Assembly: GCA_013153895.1 (NCBI GenBank)
Contig: JAADDN010000171.1
Coordinates: forward strand, 1-31,400
Reading direction: 5' to 3'
Origin: Thermoproteota archaeon
Lineage (GTDB): Archaea > Thermoproteota > Thermoprotei > Thermoproteales > Thermocladiaceae
Length of the DNA stretch: 31,400 nucleotides
Below are positions 31,309-31,400 of the stretch, one piece after another; within the stretch, counting starts at the first letter, position 1, and each line of letters begins with the position of its first letter. The position numbers and the translations under genes were made by a program. The notes below the pieces were generated by a model. The model was not told the origin of the DNA. It did not search any database and saw only the letters and a program-made list of their open reading frames with translations.

Positions 31309-31400
31309 GGATGGGCCTCGGGTCCCAGCACCGCCGTTTCCCGGGGCCTCTCGGACCCCAGTACTGCGGTCGGCGTTGGGGTGTTTCACTTCCGGGTTCT
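31309..31400 (-). rRNA. 5S ribosomal RNA, 3' part
   Basis: The reverse strand from the window edge reads AGAACCCGGAAGTGAAAC, the universal 5S loop B/helix III region. It continues through AGTACTGGGGTCC and GGGAAACGGCGGTGCTGGG, ending near GAGGCCCATCC, which would close helix I. Local G+C is far above the rest of the window, as expected for a structured RNA in a thermophile. About 30-35 nt of the 5' end lie beyond the edge. No 16S or 23S gene or tRNA is adjacent on the visible side, consistent with the unlinked 5S genes common in crenarchaea. The 3' end is estimated. Confidence 0.93.

Noticed and set aside
31149..31331. 60-aa minus-strand ORF next to the 5S gene
   Set aside because: It runs through the 5S 3' end and the C/D sRNA and has no recognisable protein features.

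Overview
The window looks like chromosome of an AT-rich, thermophilic crenarchaeote (Thermoproteota). The evidence is a bifunctional fructose-1,6-bisphosphate aldolase/phosphatase, a PGI/PMI-type isomerase, archaeal release factor aRF1, TmcA, TrmI, an XPB-type helicase, TrpB2 paired with TrpA, an orphan 5S rRNA gene, C/D box guide RNAs, heavy ATA/AGA codon use, and many start codons lying about 25 bp downstream of a TATA-like box (leaderless transcripts). Species cannot be fixed from the sequence; a Desulfurococcales/Ignisphaera-like lineage is a guess.

Layout: 1-251 is the 3' end of ubiX, and its last codons overlap a C/D box sRNA. 362-3135 is a plus-strand cluster: a small membrane protein, an unknown 241-aa protein, possibly a tiny hydrophobic ORF, and a Csx1-type CARF/HEPN ribonuclease of type III CRISPR immunity (no CRISPR array is visible). 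A minus-strand C/D sRNA lies at 3156-3204. Next come a nitrilase-family hydrolase, PGI/PMI, an XPB-like helicase, three tiny membrane-protein ORFs in tandem (7143-7638), uS13, an MFS transporter and a tail-anchored-like unknown protein. The 0.5-kb gap at 10282-10784 holds another C/D sRNA. FBP aldolase/phosphatase, a three-gene cobalamin operon (PLP decarboxylase-like, cobS, cbiB), aRF1, a metallo-beta-lactamase-fold protein and trpC-trpA-trpB2 (minus) with divergent trpG follow. The right third has tmcA, peroxiredoxin, an NSUN/PUA m5C methyltransferase with trmI, two paralogous ACT/V4R-like proteins, three consecutive radical SAM genes (one Tes-like, one B12-binding-like), a plus-strand C/D sRNA and the 3' part of a 5S rRNA gene.

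The strongest discoveries are four previously unmarked C/D box sRNAs, found by reading for box C-N12-D'-spacer-C'-N12-D; all four keep exactly 12-nt guides. One (3156-3204, minus) has a D guide complementary to the tRNA T-loop, and the box D+5 rule lands on C56, a nucleotide known to be 2'-O-methylated in archaea. Another (10469-10519, minus) has a D' guide complementary to the anti-Shine-Dalgarno 3' tail of 16S rRNA. RNA modification and translation are a theme of the window: TmcA, NSUN, TrmI (T-loop A57/58), the guide RNAs, aRF1, uS13 and 5S.

A second surprise is aRF1: the conserved N-terminal region continues about 42 codons upstream of the first in-frame ATG, yet no ATG, GTG or TTG exists in that frame before the upstream stop. 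An ATG-GAA-TAA in another frame sits just downstream of a good TATA box. This is either a one-base sequence error or an unusual start/frameshift control of the release factor.
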